Part shown: positions 32,717 through 44,953 of the stretch, piece after piece | How positions within the stretch are numbered: the first letter of the stretch is position 1 | Layout of the letters: each line of letters starts with the position of its first letter | Assembly (NCBI GenBank): GCA_023974075.1 | Contig: CM043787.1 | Location: 35,604,218 to 35,668,217 of the forward strand | Length of the DNA stretch: 64,000 bases | Direction of reading: 5' to 3' | From: Chaenocephalus aceratus | Taxonomy: Eukaryota; Chordata; Actinopteri; Perciformes; Channichthyidae | Program-made: the position numbers and the translations under genes | The notes under the pieces: generated by a model | The model's input: the letters and a program-made list of their open reading frames with translations, nothing else | What the model was told of the DNA's origin: nothing | The model's database searches: none

Positions 32717-33287
32717 TTAACCCTTAACCGTTCATGGTGTTCGCCGGTCAATTTTGACCCATGATTTATCTCAGTCCAAAACACACCAAAAAAAAGACTA
32801 TCATCCAATATTGTTTTAACTACATCATAACTAACTTATAATGCATTCATAACCGTACAATCCTGTTGTAATTTAGTGTTATGGCCCAAAGCACATTATA
32901 CCACATATTGCACACGTGCATATGTGTGTTCAGGTTCAAGTGTTAGTGTACATATTCTTTGAGAAAGGTCGAGTTCCCGTGGGGGGCACAATTGTTAGTG
33001 TATGAAGGGGGTGAGGGTGGGGTGTCTAATGTCAAAGATGAATCTTTATTGGGCCAAATTTGACCTCGAGTCACCCAAAACAATCTCCCCAGACCCGAAC
33101 ACCAAATTATACACTGTTTTTTTAGAAACCATCAGACTTGGCTAAAATTGTCCAAATCTGTTTTGTAGTGTTTATATTGCTGTTGTGGAGGATATCATGA
33201 AGCCTTGTTCCGATAAAAAAAACTAGAGCGTGGTTATTATATAATTTAAACGGGTCACGGGAGACTAGAACACAACATAAGGGTTAA
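32717..33287. mobile_element. piggyBac-like MITE, 571 bp
   Basis: It is bounded by TTAA on both sides, with inner termini CCCTTAAC and its partner ATAAGGG. GGTCAATTTTGACC-type and CCAAATTTGACC blocks inside are typical of fish piggyBac-derived repeats. Non-coding. The next 250 bp up to 33544 show nothing more. Confidence 0.6.
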
Positions 33288-33688
33288 TGCAAGTGTGAAG
33301 CTGCTGTGTCTACTGAATGAAAGCTAACATAATGGGACTTAGTAGTTTTAAACAAGAAAATAATTTATACCTCTGGGACCAAAGACTATTTATTGTGGTG
33401 TGAACAAATCAGGACATACTTTGGGCAACTATCTTACAGTTCAACTAATACATTTCAGATTTTTTTTAAAAATCACACTATTGTCAATCGTCAAAATCAG
33501 GATTTACATTTTTTTTATTAAAATGCTAACATTGTGGATTAAATATCTATTTTATGAGATGTAAGGCTAGGCAAGTTTATTTATATAGCACCTTTCAATG
33601 CAAGGCAATTCAAAGTGCTTTACAAAAATGAAAGACATTAAGAGCATTAAGAAACATATTATAAAATGATATCTAGAAACACTCATTT

Positions 33689-35548
33689 TTACATTACATT
33701 GCATTTAGCTGACGCTTTTATCCAAAGCAACTTGCAATAAGTGCATTCGACCAAGAAGATACAAACTTGAAGAAAACAGAATCATATAGTACCGCCGTAT
33801 AGAGCCGCTGCAGAGGTCGGATGGCACGTGCAGGTAGACCAGCCAGGAGGGAGTTGCAGTAGTCTAGGCGTGATATGACGAGAGCCTGGACCAGAAGTTG
33901 CGTCGCTTTCTGGGTCAGGAGGGGACGTATCCTTCTGATGTTGTAAAGAGTGTATCTGCAGCAGCGGGTTGTAGCAGCGATGTTTGCAGTGAAGGACAGG
34001 TTGTTATTTAGGGTCACACCCAGATTCCTTGCAGTCTGAGTCGGGGAAACAACAGAGGGGCCGATGTTGATTGTTAGGTCAAGAGTGGGACACTCTTTTT
34101 CCATAAGAAAAAGCAGTTCAGTCTTGTCAAGGTTGAGCTTGAGGTGGTGAGCAGACATCCACTGAGAGATTTCTGCTAGACAAGCAGAGATACGTGCGAC
34201 GACCTGGGTCTCTGAGCAGGGAAAAGACAGAATTAATTGGGTGTCTTCAGCGTAGCAGTGGTATGAAAAACCATGCGGGCTAATGACTGATCCGAGCGAG
34301 TTTGTGTACAGAGAGAAGAGGAGGGGACCAAGGACAGAGCCCTGAAGGACCCCTGTAGTTAATTGACAAGGGTCGGACTCGGACCCTCTCCAAGTTACCC
34401 TGTAGGTGCGGTCTTTGAGGTATGAGGCGAGGAGGGAAAGTGCAGAGCCTGAAACTCCAAGTTCTTGGAGAGTGTGAAGGAGGATCTGATGATTCACCGT
34501 GTCAAATGCAGCAGACAGGTCCAAACAGATGATGACAGAGGAGAGGGAGGCTGCTTTAGCAGTGTGCAGTTCCTCAGAGACAGCGAGGAGGGCAGTTTCT
34601 GTTGAGTGACCTGCCTTGAAACCAGACTGGTGCGGATCCAGAAGGTTGTTCTGATGGAGATAACAGGAGAGTTGTTTAAAGACAGCGCGTTCAAGTGTTT
34701 TAGACAGGAATGGGAGGAGAGAGACTGGCCTGTAGTTTATAACATCGGACGGGTTGAGAGTGGGTTTCTTTAGGAGAGGGTTTACTCTTGCCTCCTTGAG
34801 ACTGTTTGGAAAGTGACCAGAAGTTAGAGAAGTGTTGATGAGATGGGTGAGAAACAGTAAAATATCAGGAGCAATAGTCTGAAGGAGGTTTGAGGGGATA
34901 GGGTCCAGAGGACAGGTGGTAGGACGGGCAGAGGTAATGAGGGTAAGAACCTCACTTGGAGAGAGAGGGGAAAAGGAGGTTAGTGTGTGGGTGAACGGTG
35001 GGACTGGTGACCCTGTGGTGAGTAATGGTGAGTCGGAAAAAGAAGAGCGAATATCATAAACCTTTTTTTCAAAGTAGTTAACAAAGTAGCTTGGCAGAAG
35101 GGAGGAGGGGGAGGAGGCTTTGGGAGGTTCGAGGAGGGAGAAGATAGAAAATAGTTTTTGGGGATTGGAATAGGAAGAATGGATCTTATCTTGAAAGAAA
35201 GTGCTTTTTGCCTGAGAGATCGAAGCAGAGAAAGAGGAGAGGAGAGCCTGATAGGTTAGGAGGTTGTCAAGGTGTTTGGATTCCCACCATTTCCGCTCAG
35301 CTGCCCGAAGGATGGTTCTATTAGCACGCAGTGCGTCATTTAGCCAGGGAGCAGGAGGGGACTGACAAGCCTGAAGGTTACAGGTGCAGAATTAGAAGAG
35401 ATTAGTTTGTTGTGTTTGGAGAGGGGTAGAGTGAATTAAATGAAAAAGTGATCCGAGGTGTAAAGTGGTTTTACAGAGAGGTTAGAAGTAGTGCAGTTCC
35501 TTGAGAATATGAGATCATTTAAAAGCAATGATATGAAATGACATTTAA
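33689..35548 (-). mobile_element. L2-type LINE family B, nested inside family A
   Basis: A 268-codon minus-strand frame (34524-33718) reads [38 protein letters not shown] and then YAEDTQLIL: the RT core with YAED in place of YADD. Upstream sequence to about 35.4 kb has earlier RT blocks in broken frames. The 3' tail contains CATTTAGCTGACGCTTTTAT, a common fish LINE/SINE tail. AAACACTCATTT occurs at both junctions (33677-33688 and 35549-35560), probably the target duplication. Confidence 0.8.
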
Positions 35549-36664
35549 AAACACTCATTTAAAAGCAAAGATAAAAATTAAAGTGCAGTTTAAGATATGA
35601 ATATATCAAATAAAAGCAGCGGCAAAAAGAAACATCTTCAGCCTGGATTTAAAAGTAGTAAGAGTTGCAGCGGACCTGCAGGTTTCTGGGAGTTTGTTCC
35701 AGATATTTGGGCATAATAACTGAAGGCTGCTTCTCCATGTTTAGTTCTGATTCTGGGGACAGAAAGCTGACCCGTCCCAGAAGACCTGAGAGATCTGGAT
35801 GGTTCATAATTTAGCAGGAGGTCAGAAATGTATTTTGGGCCTAAACCATTAAATGCTTTATAAACCAGCAGCAATATTTTGAAATCAATTATTTGACTCA
35901 CAGGAAGCCAGTGTAAAGACTTCAGAACAGGAGTGATGTGATCCACTTTCTTAGTGTTAGTGAGGACTCGAGCAGCAGCGTTCTGAATTAGCTGCAGCTT
36001 TCTAATAGATTTTTTAGTGAGACCTCTGAAGACACCATCACAGTAGTCGAGTCTACTGAAGATAAAAGCATGGACAAGTTTTTCCAAATCCTGCTGTGAC
36101 ATTAGACTTTGAATCCTAGATATGTTCTTTAGGTGATAGTAGGCTGATTTAGTAATTGTTTTAATGTGACTGTTGAAACTCAGGTCAGAGTCCATGACTA
36201 CACCTAGATTTCTGGCTTTATCTGTTGTTTTGAACATTGCAGACTAACTTTTATACGTTCCGCCTTGGCTCCAAAAACCATTACCTCAGTTTTATCTTTG
36301 TTAAATTGGAGAAAGTTCTGACACATCCAGTCATTGATTTGTTCAATGCACGTACTCAGTGTTTGAATTGGAGCATAGTCTCCTGGTGAAATGGTTATGT
36401 AAATCTGGGTGTCATCCGCATAGCTATGGTAACTTATTTTGTTATTTTTCATTATCTGAGCCAGTGGTAGCATAATAATAATAATAATAATAATAGCTTG
36501 GATTTATATAGCGCCTTTCAAGGGACCCAAGGTCGCTTTACAAGTAATAGGGCAAAAACAAACATAACAAAACAAAAGTCAGACAGATAAAACAACAGAT
36601 CGATTTAGGGCCCGAAAGCCTTGGCAAACAGATGGGACTTGAGGGCCCTTTTGAAGGCGTCAAG

Positions 36665-38055
36665 GCAAGGCAAGGCAAGTTTATTTATATAGCACCTTTC
36701 AGCACCAGGCAATTCAAGGTGCTTTACAAAAATGAAAGACATTCAGACAAAGGCATTTAAAAACAGTAAAAGATAATAAAAGAAACATTAAAAGAAAAAC
36801 AAAAAATGAAAGACATTAAGAAAATGGCATTTAAAATCAGTCATTAAAAAGAAAAGCTAATAAAATAAACATTAAAAGATAAAAGTTACAGTGCAGTCTA
36901 AGATATGAATAGTTCAATTATTTCGGTTCTTGATTTTTAATTTATTCACAGAACCTCCCTTTGGAAATCCGAACATTTCCGTCCCGATTGTTAATTTAGA
37001 CTGATTGTTTTCACCATGTTATGCTCGCATGACATCCACAATCGGACCCTCAGGAGGGTGTACTAGCCCCCTACTCTGCTTTGCGTTCCATAACAAAGTC
37101 TTTAAGTGTTACCTGAACACCCCGTGTTACCAAAACACTATTTTTCACCCGTCGGTGATGTGATACTTGTTCCTCAGTACAAATCACCCAAAAACTGATC
37201 GTAAACCCTGGCTACGATGGATATCCAAAATATCCTACTTTCGAGCAGTCCCTCTCATAAATGTCATGGAGTTTCAGACGGTTTACACCATGTTTTGCTC
37301 GCATGACATCCACAATCGGACCCTCAGGAGGGTGTACTAGCCCCCTACTCTGCTTTGCGTTCCATAACAAAGTCTTTAAGTGTTACCTGAACACCCTGTG
37401 TTACCAAAACACTCTTTTTCACCCGTCGGTGCTGTGATACTTGTTCCTCAGTACAACTCACCTAAAAACTGATCGTAAACCCTGGCTACGATGGATATCC
37501 CAAATATCCTACTTTCGAGCAGTCCCTCTCATAAATGTCATGGAGAAATTAATTAAGTTTAAATTTAAAACATTAAAAGAAAAAATACATGGATAAAAGT
37601 TACAGTGCAGTCTAAGATATGAATAGTTCAATTAAAAGCAGCGACAAAAAGAAAAGTCTTCAGCCTGGATTTAAAAGTAGTCAGAGTTGCAGCGGACCTG
37701 CAGGTTTCTGGGAGTTTGTTCCAGATATTTGGAGCATAATAACTGAACGCTGCTTTACCATGTTTAGTTCTGACTCTGGGGACAGAAAGCTGACCAGTCC
37801 CTGAAGACCTGAGAGATCTGGATGGTTCATAATTTAGCAGGAGGTCAGAAATGTAATTTGGGCCTAAACCATACAGTGCTTTATAAACCAGCAGCAGTAT
37901 TTTGAAATCTATTCTTTGACACACAGGAAGCCAGTGTAAAGACTTCAGAACAGGAGTGATGTGATCCACTTTCTTAGTGTTAGTGAGGACTCGAGCAGCG
38001 GTGTTCTGAATCAGCTGCAGCTTCCTAATAGATTTTTTAGTGAGACCTGTGAAGA
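36665..38055 (-). mobile_element. Second family A LINE copy, nested inside family C
   Basis: The 3' tail (GCAAGGCAAGTTTATTTATA) sits at the left. The right part encodes RKLQLIQNTAARVLTNTKK, LLVYKALYGLGPNYISDLL and the C-terminus RLKTFLFVAAFN. It is 5' truncated at about 38055, where family C sequence resumes. CAAG at 36661-36664 and 38056-38059 may be a short target duplication. It contains an unrelated tandem duplication at 37012-37545. Confidence 0.75.
37012..37545. repeat. 274-bp tandem duplication of unknown sequence
   Basis: Two head-to-tail units with a 274-bp period start CACCATGTTATGCTCGCATG (37012) and CACCATGTTTTGCTCGCATG (37286). They differ at only a few positions. The surrounding LINE sequence AGTGCAGTCTAAGATATGAA is repeated on both sides (36891 and 37603), so a foreign block of about 0.65 kb has been inserted or locally amplified. 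No family recognised. Confidence 0.8.
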
Positions 38056-40969
38056 CAAGTGTGGGGATGTTGCGAATCTCCGCAGGGAGAGCGTTCCAGA
38101 GGGTGGGGGCTGCCACACTGAAGGCTCTGTCCCCGAAGGTTCGCAGTTTGGTGCGGGGGGTGGTAAGCAGGCCAGAGTCTGAGGACCGCAGGTTCCAGGG
38201 TGGGGCATGTGGGTGAAGGATGTCCGATAGGTACTGGGGGACAAGGGCATGGAGGGACTTGGACTGTAGGTAAGGAGGAGGACTTTGTAGGATATGCGGG
38301 ACTTGACCGGCAACCAGTGTAGGATGAGGGTGGGAGTGATGTGCTGCCACGGCTTTGTGTGCGTGAGTACCCTAGCAGCACAGTTTTGGACATACTGGAG
38401 CCTGTCCAGGGTTTTGTTGGGAACCCCGAACAGGACACCATTGCAGTAGTCCAAGCGGGTGGTGACAAACGCATGCACTAGGGTTTCGGCAACCGACTCC
38501 GAGAGTGACGGTCGGAGTCTGGCAATGTTCCTTAGGTGGTAAAAGGCCGATTTGGTCACAGATTTGACGTGGGAATGGAAGGAAAGGGTGGAGTCGAGGA
38601 TGACACCCAGGTTGCGGGCTTCAGGAGATGGAGCAGCCGTCGACCTCGAGGACGAAGTCACCAACCTTCTGGGGCAGGGCCTTGGGTGCCACAACCATGA
38701 GCTCTGTTTTATTGCTGTTCAGCTTAAGATAGTTGGAAGACATCCATGTTTTGATGTCATGCAGGCAGTTGATGAGAGACTGAGGGGGGAGCTGGGAGGA
38801 TGGAGTGGTGCTGAGATACAGTTGGGTATCATCAGTGTAGCAGTGGAAATTGAGTCCATGATGTCGGATGATCTGGCCGAGGGGGAGCATGTAAATGGTG
38901 AACAAGAGGGTGCCAAGCACAGAGCCCTGGGGTACACCGTGGTGGACTGGGGCCGGGGGTGAGTTTGAGCCAATGATGGAGACAAACTGTTTCCTGTTGT
39001 GGAGGTAGGATGTCAACCAGGACAGCGCTGTGCCAGTGACACCTAGGAGGTCTGAGAGGCGGGTGAGGAAGATGTTGTGAGAGATGGTGTCAAACACTGC
39101 AGAGAGGTCCAGGAGGATGAGGATGCTGAGGCGGCCAGAGTCAGCAGCAATGAGGAGATCGTTGGTGATCTTGATGAGGGCGGTCTCAGTGCTGTGTTGC
39201 TGTCTGAAGCCGGATTGGAAGGGCTCATAGAGCTCATGGTTGGACATGTACAGATGGAGTTGGCCGGCGACCACTCTTTCCAGAGTTTTGCTGAGGAAGG
39301 GAAGGTTGGAGATCGGCCGGTGGTTCTGGAGGTCGTCGGGGTCCAGGCCAGGTTTTTTTTAGCATGTAGATGTTAAACAGAAGAGGCCCCAAGATGGAGC
39401 CTTGAGGAACCCCACGTCATATTTGTCAACTCAGATGTGTATTTTACCTATAGAAACAAAGTTGTTTCTGTCCTTTAAGTAGGATTCAAACCAATTTAGA
39501 ACTGTTGCCGAAAGTCCCACCCAGTTTTCCAGTCGGTCTAATAATATGTTGTGGTCAACACTCAACAGTGTCAAACGCAGCACTGAGATTATCTAATAAT
39601 ACTAACACTGAAGTTCTGCCACTGTCTGTGTTTAAGTGGATGTCATCATTGAAGACCTTTACAAGAGCAGTCTCGGTGCTGTGGTTTGGACGAAAGCCTA
39701 ACTGGAAAACCGTTATTTAAATGCAAGAAATTACTCATCTGTTGAAAAACTACTTTTTCAATGATTTTACCTAGAAATGGCAGGTTTGATATGGGCCTGT
39801 AGTTGTTCATTACTGAAGCATCTAGATTATTCTTTTTTAAGAGCGGTTTAATGACTGCCGTTTTTAGGGGCTGTGGAAAGACACCTGGGTGAAGAGACTT
39901 GTTTACTATATGAAGTAGATCTGAGGCCATGCAATGAAAAACATTTTTGAAAAATCCTGTTCGAATAATATCAAGGCAACAGGAGGAGGATTTCAGATGT
40001 TGTATAATGTCCTCTAGGGTTTTATCATTAATCTGATGGAATTTTGTCATGATGTCTGAATTGATTTTAGGTGGACACAGGGACAACACATTTGCTGTAC
40101 CTGATACAGAAGCACTGACTGCTTTCTCTAATTTTCTGAATTGTGTCAGTGAAGAAGGAGGCATTGCAGGCCCTGGTGGATAGAAATTCAGAGGCTACTG
40201 ACACTGGGGGGTTTGTTAGTCTGTTGACGGTAGAAAACAAGGCACGTGCGTTGTTTTTGTTTTTGGCAATGATGTCAGAGAAGAAAGACTGTCATGCAAT
40301 TTTCAATTCCAAATTATAAAAGCCAAGTCTCTCTTTATATATTTCATAATGAACCTGGAGATTTGTTTTTCGCCACCTGTGTTCAGCTTTTCGACACTCT
40401 TTTTTTCTGTGTTCACGGTCATGGCCTTTCTCCATGGAGATATTTTCTTAGTTGGAGCAATGGCATCTATAACATTTTGAATTAAATTGATCTCCTAGCT
40501 CATTTATTGAGATGTTAGCAGGGGCAAGTGTGGAAGAAAAATAAACAAGAGTAAAAATGTCCCTAGTAATTTCAGTTAAATATCGCTTTGTAGTTTCTGA
40601 GGTACAGCTATAATACCTTTAATGATTCTTTGGACATGTGATAGCTATTGTGTTTTCCCCTGAATACAGCAAATGTACAGTATATTTAGTTAAAACAGTC
40701 CTGTGCCCAGAGACCACATTTACAGATGAATAATAAAAAATATGCTAAGGGAATTAGAGAGAAAAATAAAATATAGTAGTTTGCAAAAATGGGTTAAAAT
40801 AAAGCAGTCTTTTCAGTATCATTAAAGGCACATAACTCCTCTTCCCTCTTGCCATCGAGGCTCATTACTGATTTTGTTGATATAACAGCACTAGAAAATA
40901 GAAAACATAAGGAATATGGGAAAGGATTCTGCTTGGCTTTGGCATGCATTCATCACTCTACACTCGTCG

Positions 40970-41560
40970 ATCAGAGCGAGCGGAGCGTATTTTCGCGAGC
41001 GGAGCACATTTTCTTATCCGCCTCATGGAGCGTGGAAAGTGAGGGGCAGGGCTGCCTCTCTTCCGTCGGCGTGGATAGGAGGTTTACCTGTGCTGTTGTG
41101 GGGAGGTTTTTCCCGGGAAGTCGCGGAGAGACGGAGCGGCTGCACGTTGTTGCTTGGGCCCCCTTTTTCCACCTGCCCAGTTGTGCTGTGGCGGGGACCT
41201 GCTTCCACTTGTCGTGTGCTGCTGTCCTGGCGAGATTTTGCCCCGGGGGGCGTAACGGAGAGACCGGAGCGGCTTCGCGTTCGGGCTGCGGCCTGCTTTA
41301 CACCTGCTGTAGTTGAGCCCTGTATCCACCTGCTCCACCTGTCGTGCTCTACGGTGCCGAGGACGTTTTACCACGGGGATATCGCGGAGAGACCGGAGCG
41401 CCTCTACGCCTCGAGCTGGTCCTGCTTCGCCTATCCTGCTGTACTAAGGAGGTTCTGCACCGGGGATATCGCGAGGAGAACGGAGCGCCTCCACATTTCG
41501 GGCCTGCTTGCACGCCTATCCGGATGCTGTGCTGGTCTGGGAAAATGGCCCATATCGTGA
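40970..41560 (+). repeat. GC-rich degenerate tandem units in the LINE D 5' region
   Basis: Blocks such as GACCGGAGCG / GACGGAGCGG recur near 41131, 41262, 41392 and 41480, each in a larger context of CACCTGC, TATCGCGGAGA and TTTTACC/TTTTGCC. Several frames stay open (up to 214 codons), but they share no similarity to a known protein. This looks like a repeated 5' UTR/promoter unit rather than a gene. Confidence 0.6.
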
Positions 41561-41898
41561 TTCTACTGTGCCTGTTAACTGTTTTGGACTATGAGAAGAT
41601 CTCTAGTCATTCTGAGAAGACTACTTGATTCAGGTCTGTTCTGCCACCCGCAGTGGGCATCCCCTGCAAAGGTTCGGATGTGTTGCTCAAACAATTACCG
41701 GTTGCCTTGTCACAGTCAATCTGCTCGACAAAATATGTTTGTCTTTTTTATTTTCCTGCGTTGATGGTTCTTCAGGACTGCTTCTTAAGCTCTAATCACA
41801 CTCTCGCAGACTTTTCCGGTGTTTCTAAATTAGATGACAATGTATGTGTGTCATTTAAGAGGAAAAGATGCCTGGTTTTTTTGTTGTTATTACTGTCA

Positions 41899-41925
41899 GG
41901 AAATGTACAACCTAACCCTGGTCCG
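41899..41925 (+). other. 2A-like ribosome-skipping motif in the LINE D protein
   Basis: Codons read GNVQPNPGP after a leucine-rich stretch (FLLLLLS). The core NPGP of 2A peptides is intact. The preceding consensus D-V/I-E-x is N-V-Q-P here, so activity is uncertain. 2A-like sequences at this position, ahead of the endonuclease, are known in several non-LTR retrotransposons. Confidence 0.6.
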
Positions 41926-44900
41926 CCCAGTAGTAATAGTCAGATCGCTACTCCTGCTGATTTTAAAGCTAGGTCTGGGTTGGGTTTCATCCACTTGAAT
42001 GTGCGCAGTCTGTTAGGTAAACTAGATTTTGTCCGTATCTGGGCAAAATCGACTGACGCTGACGTCATTGTCTTATCTGAAACATGGCTAAACATGGCTA
42101 AATAAGTCTATTTTGGCCTCTGACATTGCCTTAAATGGTTTTAATGTGTATCGTACCGACCGGCCTAATAAAGGTGGTGGCGTTGCAATTTATGTTAAGA
42201 ATAAGTTCAGTGTAACCACATTAGTTTCCAAATCGATCAGTAAGCAATTTGAATTTTTAGCCTTAAATATAGAAGTGGCAAAGGGTCAACAGGTCATGGT
42301 AGTGAGTTGTTACAGACCCCCCTCAGCTGTCAAAGACTCCTTGTCTTCACTAGCAAATCTTTTATCACAACTAGACTACAAGGAAATAGTCCTACTTGGA
42401 GATTTTAACTGGGACTGGTTAACTGCAGTGTCAGAGGATTTTTAAAAACCTTTGTATCTCATTGAATGTTACTCAGATTGTGGACAGTCCTACTCGCCCA
42501 AATATTAAGTCCCCTAATAAATCCTCCCTAATTGATCTCATTTTAACTAATGTTCCCCATAAATATTCATCTGTGGGAGTATTTGCAAATGATCTGAGCG
42601 ATCACTGTGTTGTAGCCACAATTAGGGACACTAAGGTCCAAAAGGTTAAACCTCGCATTATCATCAAGAGAGACATAAAACATTTTGTGGAGCAGGGTTT
42701 TGTGCATGATCTGTTTGATTTTGATTGGGGTAAAATGGATCTGTGTGCTGATGTGGAAACCGCATGGTCTTATTTTTATCTTGGTTTTATGGAGATCATT
42801 GATAGACATGCACCCCTGCGTAAATTTAGAGTAAAGGGACGAGACAATCCTTGGTTTTCTGCTGAGCTGTCTAGTCTCCTTCATGAGAGAAACAAGGCCT
42901 GGGCAAAGGCTAGGCAATCAGGCTCAGAGATAGAGTGGCTGCGTTTCAGGCAGCTAAGGAATAGCTTCACTTCAAATGTCAAAAGTGCAAAGTCGAAGTA
43001 CTATTTGTCAGTTACCACAGAAAACCTAAATAATCCTAGGAAATTTTGGAAAGCAATAAAATCGATATCAACCGGTGAGATCCGTAATGAGCTACCTCCG
43101 TGCCTTACCACAGCATCTGGCTCTATATCGGACAGGGCCACTATGCTAAATTGCTTTAATGAGCATTTTGTGTCCTGCGGTTCTATGTTTGATTCTGTGA
43201 CTAACTCTGCTTCTGTGAACACTACAGTCTGTGACTCTGAACAACGTGGTCTGGAAAACCCTTTCAGTTTTACTCCTTTTACTGTCAATGTTGTTCATGA
43301 AGCCTTATCTAAGCTAGATCCTAGGAAACCGGCTGGCCCGGACAACTTAGAACCTTTCTTTTTAAAGATAGCTGCAGATTTTATTGCTCCACCTCTTACT
43401 TCTCTTTTTAACCTCTCCCTCAGCACAAATACAATTCCAAAAGTATGGAAGTCTGCTTATGTCTTGCCTTTACTGAAAGGAGGGGAGGCAACTATTTTAA
43501 ATAACTATAGGCCAATCTCTAAATTGTCAGTTCTGGCTAAGGTTCTTGAACGCCTAGTGAGTGAACCGGTAAAGGAGTTTTTATGTACAAATGACATCCT
43601 GTCTAAACATCAGTCAGGCTTCAGAAAGAAACACAGCACCATCACTGCCACAATGAAAGTGGTGAATGACATTACTAGTATTTTAGATAATAAGCAGAGT
43701 TGTGCAGCTCTGTTTATTGACCTTTCCAAAGCGTTTGACACCGTTGATCATCGCATCATAAAGCAGAGGCTACTCTATTGGCATATCCAGCCTTGCAGTG
43801 GGGTGGTTTGTGAACTACCTCTCTGAAAGATCCCAATGTGTTCATTTTGATGGACTGTCTTCTGAGTGGTTAAACATTTCTAATGGTGTACCACAAGGTT
43901 CTGTTTTAGGACCACTTTTATTCTCCATATATATTAACAGCGTAGGTGATAATGTGGATGAAGCTACTTTACATTTGTATGCGGATGATACTGTGATGTA
44001 TTGTGCAGGTCCCACCATTAAGGAGGCTGTTGTTAAATTGCAGGCTGTGTTTAACACTATTCAGACTCAGTTCTCTGAATTAAAGCTTCTTTTAAATGTG
44101 GATAAAACCAAGGTAATGCTCTTTTCAAAAGCAAAAAAGACACCAGAGCCTGTTTTTAGATATTGTAACTACGCAAGGAACAAAACTTGAAGTTGTTGCC
44201 TGTTACAAATACCTTGGTATCTGGCTTGATGATTGTCTCTCTTTTAAACTTCATGTCAATAACCTGCTAAAAAAACTGAGGGTTAGGCTAGGGTTCTTTT
44301 TCAGAAACAAGTCCTGTTTCTCGCTTGAGGCCAGGAAAAGGCTAGTCACTGTGACCTTTTTACCTGTGCTGGACTATGGGGATCTGGTCTATATGAATGC
44401 ACCTGCCAATTGCCTGGTCAAGTTAGATGCTGCATATCACAGTGCACTGAGATTTGTGACAAACTGTAAAGCATTAACCCATCACTGTACCCTGTATGCA
44501 AGGGCTGGTTTGCTTTCACTAACTGTACGGAGGCTCAGTCACTGGTACATTTTTATACACAAAACCATGTTAGGGAAACTTCCATCTTATATCTGCTCCC
44601 TGATCTCACGGAGAATTGTAAGTGGCTACTGCCTGAGATCGAATGCTGTGGTTTTATTAAATGTGCCAACTGCTAGGACTGTCTTAGGGAAGACAGCTTT
44701 TAGATGCGCAGCTCCTCTGTCTTGGAATAGTCTGCAAATTAAATGGAAACTGAACAATCTGGTGCCACTAAATGTTTTTAAAGCTCGGTTGGATGCTACT
44801 CAATCGGAAGCTATTGGTACCTGTTTGTGGATAATTTTGTAAATGATGCTGTCCTTTTGTTCTAATGTTTCATGTGGAACTACTTGAGCAGGTCTCCCTT

Positions 44901-44953
44901 GGAAAAGAGATCAATGATCTCAATGGGATTTTATCTGTATAAATAAAGGAACA

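Larger units (their letters stand above)
36474..39359 (-). mobile_element. L2-type LINE family C, nested inside family A
   Basis: It is flanked by TAGCAT at 36468-36473 and 39360-39365. A 217-codon minus frame (39274-38621) shows FQSGFRQQHSTETALIKI, LILLDLSAVFDTISHN, GVPQGSVLGTLLFTIYML and YTDDTQLYL (YTDD instead of YADD). Its 3' tail (36474-36660) has an (ATA)n end and GGATTTATATAGCGCCTTTC. The body is split by another family A copy at 36665-38055. Confidence 0.82.
33545..40540 (-). mobile_element. LINE family A host copy, split by nested insertions
   Basis: Pieces on the minus strand are about 40540-39366, 36473-35549 and 33688-33545, which read continuously once the two insertions are set aside. 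The 5' piece has NYRPISNLPFLGKIIEKVV (RT domain start). The middle piece has SYADDTQIYITISPGDYAP and HITPVLKSLHWLPVSQ. The last piece is the 3' tail with the TTTATATAGCACCTTTC block. It is interrupted by a family B element (33689-35548) and a family C element (36474-39359). Frames are broken, so it is inactive. The 5' edge is uncertain; 40541-40840 shows nothing I can assign. Confidence 0.8.
40841..44953 (+). mobile_element. Near full-length APE-type LINE (family D), inactivated
   Basis: The single long ORF2-like protein is now split over five reading frames: 41653-42105, 42113-42445, 42462-43826, 43798-44190 and 44351-44842. The endonuclease part has HLNVRSLLGKLDF, VIVLSETWLN, VVSCYRPPS, VLLGDFNWDW and SDHCVV. 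The RT part has NYRPISKLSVLAKVLERLV, HQSGFRKKHST, FIDLSKAFDTVDHRI, GVPQGSVLGPLLFSIYIN and an intact LYADDTV catalytic box. At least four frameshifts inactivate it. A 2A-like motif precedes the endonuclease. The 3' end has CTGTATAAATAAAGGA, the usual tail of the CR1/Rex/L2 group. The exact clade is not settled. Confidence 0.85.

Noticed and set aside
38037..39376. Several 60-145 codon frames on both strands
   Set aside because: Shadow frames of the family C LINE reverse transcriptase.
40849..41560. 155- and 214-codon frames as candidate new genes
   Set aside because: They overlap each other within the GC-rich repeated 5' region of LINE D and show no domain or flanking exon.
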